Origin: Actinomycetota bacterium
GTDB taxonomy: Bacteria > Actinomycetota > Actinomycetes > Mycobacteriales > Micromonosporaceae
Direction of reading: 5' to 3'
Assembly (NCBI GenBank): GCA_005885555.1
Contig: VAWN01000022.1
Location: 116,131 to 180,130 of the forward strand
Length of the DNA: 64,000 nt
The translations under genes were made by a program, and so were the position numbers. Below are positions 1 through 9,502 of the stretch, one piece after another; position 1 is the first letter of the stretch, and every line of letters starts with the position of its first letter. Under the pieces are notes generated by a model. That model was given only the letters and a program-made list of their open reading frames with translations. It had not been told where the DNA came from and did not search any database.

Positions 1-918
1 GTACTCGGTGACCATCGGGGTACCGCTGATCTTCTCGGCCAGCTCGAACGCCTCCAGGTGCGAGCAGTTGGAGTGCCGCCCGCCGCCGAGGTTGTAGACG
101 GCCGCCTCGCGCGGCGCCCGGAAGAACGCCTCGAACGCGGCCACCACGTCGTGACTGTGGATCGCGTCGCGGACCATCTTGCCCTTGTACCCGAAGATCT
201 TGTAAGTGCGCCGTTCCATGTTGCAGCGCATCACGTAGGCGAGGAAGCCGTGCAGCTCGGTCGCGGCGTGGGCCGGGCCGGTCAGGGTACCGCCGCGGAA
301 GCACGCCGTGCGCATCCCGAAGTAGCGGCCGTACTCCTGCGCCATCACGTCGGCGGCCACCTTCGAGGCGCCGAAGACCGAGTGCAGGCAGTGGTCGATC
401 GGCATGTCCTCGGTGATGCCGTCCTCGTACGGGTGGCCCGGCTCGATCTCCCAGCGGGTCTCCAGCTCCACCAGCGGCAGCGAGTTGGGCCGGTCGCCGT
501 ACACCTTGTTGGTGGAGCACTGGATGAACGGCGCCTCGATGCAGTGCTCCCGCACGTTCTGCAGGAGGTTGAGGGTACCGGTGGCGTTGATGTCGAAGTC
601 GGTGTACGGGTCGCGCAGCGCCCAGTCGTGCGACGGCTGCGCGGCGGTGTTGACGACCAGGGCGACGTCGCGGCCGTAGCGGGTGAAGATCCGCGCCAGC
701 GCGTCCCGGTCGCGGATGTCGACGTCGCAGTGGGTGTACCGGTCGCCGAGCTCGCCGGTCAGCCGCCGCACGTTCCACGCGGTGGACGCCTCCGGCCCGA
801 AGAACTGCGCGCGCATGTCGTTGTCGATGCCCACGATGTCCAGCCCCAGGGCGGCGAAGTGGCGCACCGCCTCGGACCCGATCAGCCCGGCGGAACCGGT
901 CACGATCACGACACTCAC
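1..918 (-). CDS. NAD-dependent epimerase/dehydratase, CDP-paratose 2-epimerase-like (3' end outside window)
   Basis: An extended short-chain dehydrogenase that probably epimerises or dehydrates a nucleotide sugar in the cytoplasm. The reading frame runs off the left edge, leaving 306 residues. The N-terminus has the Rossmann pattern TGSAGLIGS. Further in are [11 protein letters not shown], a STNKVYGD segment and VELETRWE, a set typical of CDP-paratose/tyvelose 2-epimerase relatives. The usual catalytic YxxxK appears as FGASK, so the tyrosine is phenylalanine. I recall the same FGASK in a subfamily of homologues, so it may not mean inactivity. The start is GTG at 918, with GAGGAG 8-9 bases upstream. 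The substrate cannot be told from sequence; a role in surface glycan synthesis is inference. Confidence 0.85.
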   Translation of the reverse strand, partial: MSVVIVTGSAGLIGSEAVRHFAALGLDIVGIDNDMRAQFFGPEASTAWNVRRLTGELGDRYTHCDVDIRDRDALARIFTRYGRDVALVVNTAAQPSHDWALRDPYTDFDINATGTLNLLQNVREHCIEAPFIQCSTNKVYGDRPNSLPLVELETRWEIEPGHPYEDGITEDMPIDHCLHSVFGASKVAADVMAQEYGRYFGMRTACFRGGTLTGPAHAATELHGFLAYVMRCNMERRTYKIFGYKGKMVRDAIHSHDVVAAFEAFFRAPREAAVYNLGGGRHSNCSHLEAFELAEKISGTPMVTEY

Positions 919-968
919 GGTCGACGACTCCTCACTCGGCGGCGGCACGCGAACCCAGCGAGCATAGC

Positions 969-1052
969 CGCGCAGCTTGTCGGAGCGGCTACCAGCCGGC
1001 GATCGTCTGTCGCGCAGCTTGTCGGAGCGGCTACCAGCCGGCGATCGTCTGC
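969..1052. repeat. Two tandem copies of a 42-bp unit upstream of the epimerase gene
   Basis: The unit beginning CGCGCAGCTTGTCGGAGC occurs at 969-1010 and again at 1011-1052. The copies differ only at the last base (T versus C). The repeat fills most of the 141-base gap between the stop of the DUF2637 gene and the start of the epimerase gene, so it lies in the likely promoter region of the epimerase. There is no spacer, so it is not CRISPR-like. Confidence 0.95.
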
Positions 1053-1059
1053 CGCGGGG

Positions 1060-1749
1060 TCACCCGGTGCGCTGCAGCTCCCGCCGCACGCTGGCCAGCC
1101 GGCTCACGCTGATGCCCAGCTGCCGGGCCAGCTCGGACCGGCTGATGTCCGGGTGCGCGGCCTCGATCGCCTCGGCCAGCGCCGCGGTCTCCGCGGCCGG
1201 GCGGCGCTGCCGGGGTGCGGTCTTGGCCGGCGCCTTCTTCGCGGCGGCGACCTTCTTCGCCGGAGCGGCCGGGGCGGGGGCGGGGGCGGGCGCCACGACC
1301 GGCGCGGGTGCCGGCGCCTCGGCGACCTGCGCGGTCGTGGCCCGCTGCGCCTCCTCGATGCCCCGGATCCGGCCGGCGAGCTCCACCAGGCTGACCGAAC
1401 CGACCACGATCAGCCCGTCGACCGACAGCGGCAGCAGGTAGGCCGAGCTGGTGCTTTCGCCGTAGCGCGCGGCCACGCCGGCCATGTGCCAGTAGGACAC
1501 CCAGGCGGCGATCGCGGCGATGCCGGCCGTGGCGCCCAGCCGGGCCGCCGCGAGCAGGCGCCGATGCATCGGTACCCGGGAAATCAGCTCGACGGTCAGC
1601 AGCAGCGCGAGCGGCGGCCAGGCGGCGATCGCCTGGCTGATCGGGTTCGGCAGTGCGTGCAGGACGTTCGCCGCGACCGACGCGGCGACGCCCAGGGTCA
1701 GGGTGGCGCGGACCGCCCAGCGGACGCGGCGCAGAGCAGACAGGGGCAC
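1060..1749 (-). CDS. DUF2637 membrane protein with C-terminal helix-turn-helix
   Basis: An integral membrane protein of the DUF2637 family, seen in actinomycete plasmid-transfer regions (SpdB-like) and on chromosomes. The first ~130 residues contain about four hydrophobic segments with the family signature AAWVSYWHM and an LPLSVDGLIVVGS segment. An Ala-Pro and Ala-Lys linker follows. The C-terminus reads SRSELARQLGISVSRLASV, a helix-turn-helix. This layout suggests a membrane-tethered DNA-binding protein; that is inference. I chose GTG at 1749 because GAGGAGA lies just upstream at 1754-1760; an ATG at 1773 in the same frame has no such site. The gene reads toward the tandem repeat and the epimerase. 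Confidence 0.8.
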   Translation of the reverse strand: MPLSALRRVRWAVRATLTLGVAASVAANVLHALPNPISQAIAAWPPLALLLTVELISRVPMHRRLLAAARLGATAGIAAIAAWVSYWHMAGVAARYGESTSSAYLLPLSVDGLIVVGSVSLVELAGRIRGIEEAQRATTAQVAEAPAPAPVVAPAPAPAPAAPAKKVAAAKKAPAKTAPRQRRPAAETAALAEAIEAAHPDISRSELARQLGISVSRLASVRRELQRTG

Positions 1750-1854
1750 GACCTCTCCTCGTGTCACTGGCATCGGTGGCGGGCTCTATCCTGACGGCCG
1801 CACATTACCGGCCCGGGCGGACGGCCCGGCGTGTCGCCGATTCGAGGTAACGAA

Positions 1855-1878
1855 AAGCCCGGCCGGCCGACCGGGCTT
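1855..1878 (-). terminator. Hairpin terminator after tRNA-Leu
   Basis: Arms AAGCCCGG (1855-1862) and CCGGGCTT (1871-1878) form a perfect 8-bp stem with an 8-base loop. On the minus strand the hairpin ends in TTTT, and it lies 10 bases past the 3' end of the tRNA gene. This fits a factor-independent terminator. Confidence 0.8.
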
Positions 1879-1888
1879 CGATCAGAGT

Positions 1889-1970
1889 GGGGAAGGAGGG
1901 AGTTGAACCCTCACGCCCTTACGGGCACACGGACCTGAACCGTGCGCGTCTGCCATTCCGCCACTTCCCC
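1889..1970 (-). tRNA. tRNA-Leu (anticodon CAG)
   Basis: The minus strand gives GGGGAAG ... CTTCCCC as acceptor arms. The anticodon loop is TTCAGGT (CAG, reads CUG). There is a long variable arm (TGCCCGTAAGGGCG) as expected for a class II leucine tRNA, and a T loop GGGTTCAACTCCC. The gene is 82 bases long and CCA is not encoded. Confidence 0.95.
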
Positions 1971-2074
1971 GAGTGGTGGAGCGAGGGGAAGACTAGCACG
2001 AGTCCGGCCGATCGGTGCGCGTGCGGTGGTGCGGCGTACGGATACCATCTGTCTCGGAACCAGAGGAGGAGCCG

Positions 2075-2866
2075 GTGAGTGTGCTTCAGCGCTTTGAGAA
2101 GCGGCTGGAAGGCCTGGTGGAAGGGGCCTTCGCGAAGGTCTTCAAGGGGGTCGTCCACCCTGTGGAGATCCTCAATGCCATGCAGCGGGAAGCTGAGGCG
2201 CACAAGGCCATCCTGGCCGGTGGCCGCACCCTGGTGCCGAACCGGTACGTGATCGATCTCTCGCCGTACGACCACAGCCGGCTGGCGCCGTACGCCGCCG
2301 CACTGGCCCAGGAGCTGGCCCAGTCGCAGGCGGAGTTCATCGGCGAGCAGGGCTGGACGGTCTACGGCGACGTGATCGTCGAGATCGAGCGCGGCGACGG
2401 GCTGGACACCGGCATGTTCCGCGTCACCGCCGAGGTGTACACCGGCGGCGACGTGGCGCCCGTCCCCTCCTACGAGCAGCCACCGCCACCGGCCTACCCG
2501 CCCTACGAGCAGCCCGCGCCGACCGCGTACCAGCAGCAGGGCCCGCCACCGGGCCGGCCGGTCAGCGGCCCGCCCGGCGGTGCCCGCGGCGTCCGCCTGG
2601 TCGCCAACGACGGCCGGACCTATCCGCTGTCCATCGGCTCCACCGTGATCGGCCGCGGCGACCAGGCCAACCTGCGCCTGCCCGACGTGGGCATCTCGCG
2701 CCGGCACGCCCGGCTGGACTACGACGGCGCGCAGGTCGTCCTGACCGACCTCGGCTCCACCAACGGGACGATGGTCAATGGACAGCGGGTGTCTGCCGTC
2801 GCCCTGAACCCCGGTGACATGATTCAGCTCGGAACAACCACCCTCACGTTCCGAGTGGACGGCTAA
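2075..2866 (+). CDS. fhaA: FhaA: DUF3662 and FHA domain protein
   Basis: A phosphothreonine-binding adaptor in the cell-wall and division signalling cluster. In mycobacteria FhaA is a PknB substrate and binds the pseudokinase domain of MviN to control lipid II flipping (family knowledge). The protein has 263 residues. An N-terminal DUF3662 domain (about 1-125) is followed by a Pro/Tyr/Gln-rich linker. The C-terminal FHA domain (about 180-263) shows IGRGDQANL, ISRRHARL and GSTNGTMVNG, the classic phosphopeptide-binding loops. The start is GTG at 2075, with a strong GAGGAGG at 2063-2069. It is the first gene of the fhaA-fhaB-pstP-rodA-pbpA-pknA-pknB run. Confidence 0.95.
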   Translation: MSVLQRFEKRLEGLVEGAFAKVFKGVVHPVEILNAMQREAEAHKAILAGGRTLVPNRYVIDLSPYDHSRLAPYAAALAQELAQSQAEFIGEQGWTVYGDVIVEIERGDGLDTGMFRVTAEVYTGGDVAPVPSYEQPPPPAYPPYEQPAPTAYQQQGPPPGRPVSGPPGGARGVRLVANDGRTYPLSIGSTVIGRGDQANLRLPDVGISRRHARLDYDGAQVVLTDLGSTNGTMVNGQRVSAVALNPGDMIQLGTTTLTFRVDG

Positions 2867-2871
2867 CGACA

Positions 2872-3357
2872 TTGCCCGAGGAACTGGTCCTCACTGTCGC
2901 GCGCATCGGGTTCCTGGTGCTGCTGTGGATATTTGTGTTCACGGTGGTCGGCGTGATCCGCAGGGATCTCTTCGCCGGTGTCAGGTCCCGACTGGTCGCC
3001 GCGCCCCGCAGGGTCGGCGCCGTCGCGCCAGGTGCGGCCGCGGCCGCTAAGGTCAGGAAGGGCCGTGCCGCCCATCAGCTCGTGGTCACGGCCGGCGCGC
3101 TCGCCGGTACCAAGATCACACTGGGCGAGCAGCCCATCACGATCGGCCGCGCGGAGGACTCGACCTTGGTGATCACGGACGACTACGCGTCCGCCCGGCA
3201 TGCCCGGCTGGTACCCCGGTCCGGGCAGTGGCTGCTGGAAGACCTCGGTTCCACCAACGGGACCTACCTCGACCGCGCGAAGGTCAGCGGCCCCACCCCG
3301 GTACCCCTCGGCGTGCCGATCCGGATCGGCCGCACGGCCCTTGAGTTGCGCCCATGA
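2872..3357 (+). CDS. fhaB: FhaB/FipA: membrane-anchored FHA domain protein
   Basis: A short FHA protein tethered by an N-terminal membrane helix (about residues 8-28, RIGFLVLLWIFVFTVVGVI). It is followed by a basic linker and a C-terminal FHA domain with IGRAEDSTLVI, SARHARLV and GSTNGTYLD. In mycobacteria the homologue FipA links FtsZ and FtsQ at the divisome and is phosphorylated by PknA (family knowledge). At 161 residues the length is typical. The likely start is TTG at 2872, six bases after the fhaA stop. There is no good ribosome site, so translation probably depends on coupling to fhaA. The stop at 3355-3357 overlaps a possible small frame leading to pstP. Confidence 0.93.
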   Translation: MPEELVLTVARIGFLVLLWIFVFTVVGVIRRDLFAGVRSRLVAAPRRVGAVAPGAAAAAKVRKGRAAHQLVVTAGALAGTKITLGEQPITIGRAEDSTLVITDDYASARHARLVPRSGQWLLEDLGSTNGTYLDRAKVSGPTPVPLGVPIRIGRTALELRP

Positions 3358-3469
3358 CCGAGCTAACTGGCGCTCGCACGGCTCGCGCGGAAGCAGCGCC
3401 ACCCGGTAGCCGACCGTCCGACTCGGTCGCTGCGCTCCCTCGCTCCCGGCCGGCTGCGGGAGGCGACGC

Positions 3470-4861
3470 ATGACCCTCACGCTGCGGTATGCGGCCCGGA
3501 GTGACCGTGGCCTGATCCGGGACGGAAACCAGGACTCCGTCTACGCCGGCCCGCGGCTGCTCGCCGTCGCCGACGGGATGGGCGGCATGGCGGCCGGCGA
3601 CGTCGCCAGCAACGTGGTCATCGCCGCGATGGCGCCGCTGGACGAGGACGTACCGGGCGACGCGCTCGTCGACGCGCTGCGTTCGGCTGTCGAGACGGCC
3701 AACCAGCAGCTGCGCGACGCGGTCGACGCGAACCCGGCGCTGGAGGGCATGGGCACCACGCTGACCGCGATGTTGTTCTCCGGCAGCAAGTTCGGCATGG
3801 TGCACGTCGGCGACTCGCGCGCCTACCTGCTGCGCGAGGGCGACTTCGTCCAGGTGACCAAGGACGACACCTACGTGCAGATGCTCGTCGACGAGGGCCG
3901 GATCAGCGCGGAGGAGGCCAGCAGCCACCCGCAGCGCTCGCTGCTGACCCGCGCGCTCGACGGCCGCGACATCGACCCGGAGTACTCGGTGCGCCAGGCG
4001 CTGCCCGGCGACCGGTACCTGATCTGCAGCGACGGCCTGTCCGGCGTGGTGAGCGCGGAGACCATCGGGGAGACCCTGCGGGAGTACGTCGACCCGGTGT
4101 ACTGCGTCGACCGGCTGGTCCAGCTCGCGCTGCGCGGCGGCGGGCCGGACAACGTGACCGTGATCGTCGCCGACGTCACCGACCAGGACATCGTCGAGCA
4201 GCGGCCGATCGTGGGCGGCGCCGCGGCCCGGGACCGCGGCATGGTGTCGGCGGTCGAGGAGTCCACCCCGGCCTCGCGCGCCTCGGCGTTACAGGCGCCG
4301 CGCGCGGCGGTACCCGAGCCGCCCGACGAGGAGGCGACGGAGCGGCCGCGGCGGCATCCGGTACGCACCACGGTGGTCCTGCTCGGGCTGCTCGCGCTCC
4401 TGGGCGCCGGCCTCTGGTTCGGCTGGACGTGGAGCCAGCGGCAGTACTACGTCGGCGCCACGCCCGACGGCAGCATCGCGGTGTACCAGGGCATCCCCGG
4501 CCAGATCGCCGGCCTGCACCTGTCCCGGGTCGACCACACCGAGGCGGTGACCCTGGACCAGCTGACCAAGGTCGCGCAGGACCGGGTGCGCAAGGGCATC
4601 TCGGCGAACAGCGCTTCGGACGCCGAACAGATCTACCTGGACCTGATCAAGCCGGAGAACGGCAACATGGTGCGCCCCGGCTGCGGCGCCAGCGCGTCGG
4701 GCAGCCCGTCGCCCAGTGCCAGCCCCTCGCCGACCGCCTCGCCGAGCGCGACCGCGTCGGCATCGCCGCACCCCGCCGAGACGAACCCGACGGGCTCGGC
4801 GTCGGGTACCTCCGCTTCGGCCTCGCCCTCCGGATCCCCGTCTCCGACGACCCCGTGTTAG
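3470..4861 (+). CDS. pstP: PstP: membrane PP2C-type Ser/Thr phosphatase
   Basis: The cognate phosphatase that removes phosphate from PknA, PknB and their substrates. The cytoplasmic PP2C domain (about residues 1-240) has the metal-binding motifs DGNQD, VADGMGGMAAG, GDSRAYLL, SDGLSG and GGPDNVT. A linker and one membrane helix (about 300-320, TVVLLGLLALLGAGLWFGW) follow. The extracytoplasmic tail ends in a Ser/Pro/Ala low-complexity stretch. It has 463 residues, near the usual ~500. The start is ATG at 3470, preceded by GGGAGG. It is cotranscribed with the FHA genes upstream and rodA downstream. Confidence 0.96.
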   Translation: MTLTLRYAARSDRGLIRDGNQDSVYAGPRLLAVADGMGGMAAGDVASNVVIAAMAPLDEDVPGDALVDALRSAVETANQQLRDAVDANPALEGMGTTLTAMLFSGSKFGMVHVGDSRAYLLREGDFVQVTKDDTYVQMLVDEGRISAEEASSHPQRSLLTRALDGRDIDPEYSVRQALPGDRYLICSDGLSGVVSAETIGETLREYVDPVYCVDRLVQLALRGGGPDNVTVIVADVTDQDIVEQRPIVGGAAARDRGMVSAVEESTPASRASALQAPRAAVPEPPDEEATERPRRHPVRTTVVLLGLLALLGAGLWFGWTWSQRQYYVGATPDGSIAVYQGIPGQIAGLHLSRVDHTEAVTLDQLTKVAQDRVRKGISANSASDAEQIYLDLIKPENGNMVRPGCGASASGSPSPSASPSPTASPSATASASPHPAETNPTGSASGTSASASPSGSPSPTTPC

Positions 4862-4886
4862 TGCGCAGCCAGGGAATGTTCCGACC

Positions 4887-6353
4887 GTGACCGCGTCGAC
4901 CACCTCGTCTCCCGCCCCCGCCGCGGCGGCCGGCCCGCGCGCGCCCACCCGGCGCAACGCGGAGCTGGCCCTGCTGCTGTTCGCGATGGGCGTGGTGACC
5001 GTGTACGCGGCCGCGGTCGAGTACGGCGTGAACCACCACCTCGGCCGGTTCTGGCTGCTGCCGCTGCTGCTCACCCTGGTGTTCCTGGCGATGCACCTGG
5101 CGGTGCGGTTCCTCGCGCCGTACGCCGACCCGGCGATCGTGCCCGCGGTCGCGCTGCTCAACGGGCTCGGCGTGGTGTTCCTGCGGCGGATCGACCTCGA
5201 CCCGAAGATGCCGGACCTGGACTACCACCCGAATCTCGTCGACTTCGGCGGCATCGCGTTCAAGCAGCTCATCTGGACGGTCGCGGCGGTCATCGTGGCG
5301 ACCGTGGCGCTGGTCGTGGTGCGCGACCACCGCACGCTGTCCCGGTACGCCTACACGCTGGGGTTCACCGGGCTGGTGCTGATGATGATCCCGGCGATCC
5401 TGCCGGCCAGCCTGTCCGAGGTCAACGGGGCCAAGCTGTGGATCCGGTTCGGCGGCTTCTTCCAGATCCAGCCCGGTGAGTTCGCCAAGATCCTGGTGCT
5501 GTCGTTCTTCGCCTACTACCTGGTGCGCAAGCGCGAGGTGCTGTCGCTGGCCAGCCGGCGCGTCCTGGGCGTCGACTTCCCGCGCGGGCGGGACCTGGGG
5601 CCGGTCCTCATGGTCTGGGGGGTCAGCCTGCTGGTCCTGGTCTTCGAGAAGGACCTCGGTACCTCGCTGCTGTACTTCGGCATGTTCGTGGTCACCCTGT
5701 ACATCGCGACCGAGCGGGTGAGCTGGCTGATCATCGGCCTGCTGCTGTTCTTCGGCGGTGCCTTCGCCGCATACCTGCTCGGTGCCGCCGTCGGTGGCCC
5801 GTTCGCCAACTTCTACGGCCGGGTCGGGGTGTGGCTGCACCCGTTCGACGACCCGAACCGGTCCGGGTACCAGCTGGTGCAGTCGCTGCTCGGGCTCGGT
5901 ACCGGCGGGCTGTTCGGGTCGGGTCCCGGCGCCGGGTTCCCCGACCAGGTACCGGCCGTGTACAACGACTTCATCTTCGCCGGCCTCGGCGAGGAGATCG
6001 GGCTGTTCGGGCTCACCGCGCTGCTGATGGTCTACCTGGTGATCGCCGAGCGCGGGCTGCGCGCGGCGATCGCGGTGCGCGACTCGTTCGGCAAGCTGAT
6101 GGCCGGCGGCCTGGCGTTCACGCTGGCGCTGCAGGTCTTCGTCATCGTCGGCGGGGTGACCAAGCTGATCCCGCTGACCGGCCAGACCACCCCGTTCCTG
6201 TCTGCCGGCGGTTCCTCGCTGATGGCCAACTGGTTGCTCATCGCGCTGCTGCTGCGGGTGTCCGACGCGTCCCGGCGACCGGCCGGCGGGGTCACCGCCA
6301 GCGGCGCGGCCCCGGTCAAGCTGGCCGGCCTGGCGACGGAGGTCATGCGGTGA
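4887..6353 (+). CDS. rodA: RodA/FtsW-family SEDS peptidoglycan polymerase
   Basis: A polytopic SEDS protein that polymerises lipid II into glycan strands. It works with the class B penicillin-binding protein encoded next to it. About ten hydrophobic segments are visible. SEDS signatures include NGAKLWIRFG, IQPGEFAKI, FEKDLGTSLL, SGYQLVQSLLGLGTGGLFG and PLTGQTTPFLSAGGSS. The start is GTG at 4887, 26 bases after pstP, with AGGGA upstream, giving 488 residues. Its stop overlaps the GTG of pbpA (GTGA at 6350-6353), so translation of the pair is coupled. In this synteny the mycobacterial homologue is named rodA; ftsW is the alternative name. Confidence 0.95.
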   Translation: MTASTTSSPAPAAAAGPRAPTRRNAELALLLFAMGVVTVYAAAVEYGVNHHLGRFWLLPLLLTLVFLAMHLAVRFLAPYADPAIVPAVALLNGLGVVFLRRIDLDPKMPDLDYHPNLVDFGGIAFKQLIWTVAAVIVATVALVVVRDHRTLSRYAYTLGFTGLVLMMIPAILPASLSEVNGAKLWIRFGGFFQIQPGEFAKILVLSFFAYYLVRKREVLSLASRRVLGVDFPRGRDLGPVLMVWGVSLLVLVFEKDLGTSLLYFGMFVVTLYIATERVSWLIIGLLLFFGGAFAAYLLGAAVGGPFANFYGRVGVWLHPFDDPNRSGYQLVQSLLGLGTGGLFGSGPGAGFPDQVPAVYNDFIFAGLGEEIGLFGLTALLMVYLVIAERGLRAAIAVRDSFGKLMAGGLAFTLALQVFVIVGGVTKLIPLTGQTTPFLSAGGSSLMANWLLIALLLRVSDASRRPAGGVTASGAAPVKLAGLATEVMR

Positions 6354-7870
6354 ACGCTCCGCTGAGGCGCGTCGGCGTCGTCGTGCTCGTCCTGTTCGGG
6401 CTGCTGTTCGTGAACCTGAACTGGGTGCAGGGCTACCTGGCCAGTTCCTACCGCAACAACGAGCACAACGGCCGGGTGCAGCTGACCGAGTACCAGCGGC
6501 AGCGCGGCACGATCGCGGTGGTCAACGGCCGCGACCAGGTACCCGTCGCGAAGAGCGTGGAGACCAGCGACCAGCTCAAGTACCTGCGCCAGTACCCGGT
6601 GGACCCGAACGCGTACGCGTCGATCGTCGGGTACAAGCCGGTCAACGGGGTGGCCACCGGCATCGAGCGCGCCGAGGACGACTTCCTGTCCGGTACCTCC
6701 GACGCGCTGTTCAGCGAGCGGCTGCGCGCCATGTTCACCGGCCAGAAGACCACCGGCGGCAACGTCCTGCTGACGATCGACCAGAAGGTGCAGGAGATCG
6801 CCTACAACCACCTGCTGCACAACGGTACCGACGCGAAGAACGGCGCGGTCGTCGCGCTGGACCCGGCGACCGGCGCGATCCTCGCGATGGCGACCACGCC
6901 CAGCTACGACCCGAACCAGATCGTCTCGCACAACACGACCGCCGCGCAGAAGGCGTTCGACGCCCTGAACAAGGACAAGGCCAAGCCGCTGCTGAACCGG
7001 GCCACCCAGGACGCGTACCCGCCCGGCTCGACGATGAAGGTGATCATCTCGGCGACCGCGCTGACCGAGGGCGACTACACGCCGCAGACGTCGATCCCGG
7101 CCGGACCGAGCTACACGCCGATCGCGGGCGGCGGGTTCTCGATCCACAACGCGCACCCGTCGATCTGCCCCGATCCGCAGATCACCCTCATCGAGGCGCT
7201 GACCCAGTCGTGCAACACCGGCTTCGCGCAGCTCGGCGTCAAGCTCGGCGCTGACAAGATCAAGGCGATGGCGCAGGCCTTCGGGTTCGAGGACGCGGGC
7301 CTGACCCTGGCTGGCGACGGCGACCGCAAGATGGGCGTGGTACCCAGCCACACCGGCTCGATGACCGGCCAGAACGGCCAGGACGACCCGAACGCGGTCG
7401 CCCAGTCCAGCATCGGGCAGCTCAACGTGCAGGTCACGCCCATGCAGGGCGCGCTGATCGCGGCGACGGTGGCCAACGGCGGCCGGCAGATGCGCCCGTA
7501 CCTGGTCGACAAGCTCCAGGCACCCGACCTGACCACCACCGACCAGACCCAGCCGAAGGTGCTGCGCACCCCGATCAGCGGCACCGTCGCGGGCGGGCTG
7601 CAGCAGATGATGGAGAGCGTCGTCGACCACGGCACCGGTACCAAGGCGAAGATCCCCGGGTACCAGGTCGGCGGGAAGACCGGAACGGCACAGAACAGTG
7701 AGGACGACGGCGACCACGGCTGGTTCATTGGGTTCGTCATGAAGGACGGCCAGCCGATCTGCGCGGTCGCGGTCTTCCTGCAGAACGCCGGATCAGGTGG
7801 CAGCTCCAAGGCCACCCAGATCGCCCACGACGTGATGCAGGCCGCGATCCAGGAGCGGGGGCAGAAGTGA
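6350..7870 (+). CDS. pbpA: PbpA: class B penicillin-binding protein (transpeptidase)
   Basis: A septal/lateral peptidoglycan transpeptidase anchored by one N-terminal helix (VGVVVLVLFGLLFVNLNWV, residues ~7-25). The dimerisation domain covers about residues 40-150. The transpeptidase domain follows, with catalytic S227-T-M-K230, S287-C-N and K443-T-G. It has 506 residues and matches mycobacterial PbpA in length and position. The start is GTG at 6350, preceded by GGAGG at 6338-6342. It overlaps the rodA stop by four bases, the expected pairing of a SEDS polymerase with its transpeptidase. Confidence 0.96.
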   Translation: MNAPLRRVGVVVLVLFGLLFVNLNWVQGYLASSYRNNEHNGRVQLTEYQRQRGTIAVVNGRDQVPVAKSVETSDQLKYLRQYPVDPNAYASIVGYKPVNGVATGIERAEDDFLSGTSDALFSERLRAMFTGQKTTGGNVLLTIDQKVQEIAYNHLLHNGTDAKNGAVVALDPATGAILAMATTPSYDPNQIVSHNTTAAQKAFDALNKDKAKPLLNRATQDAYPPGSTMKVIISATALTEGDYTPQTSIPAGPSYTPIAGGGFSIHNAHPSICPDPQITLIEALTQSCNTGFAQLGVKLGADKIKAMAQAFGFEDAGLTLAGDGDRKMGVVPSHTGSMTGQNGQDDPNAVAQSSIGQLNVQVTPMQGALIAATVANGGRQMRPYLVDKLQAPDLTTTDQTQPKVLRTPISGTVAGGLQQMMESVVDHGTGTKAKIPGYQVGGKTGTAQNSEDDGDHGWFIGFVMKDGQPICAVAVFLQNAGSGGSSKATQIAHDVMQAAIQERGQK

Positions 7871-7886
7871 ACCCGAGGTGGTCGCG

Positions 7887-9458
<1,572 letters not shown>

Positions 9459-9502
9459 CGCTAAGGTACGCCGATACCGATGACCGAAGGACTTTGGACG
9501 AG

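Noticed and set aside
969..1052. Repeat considered as a CRISPR remnant
   Set aside because: There are only two directly adjacent units, no spacer and no cas gene nearby.
1265..1310. G-rich runs resembling a G-quadruplex within the DUF2637 gene
   Set aside because: They encode an Ala-Pro linker on the other strand; codon use explains the runs.
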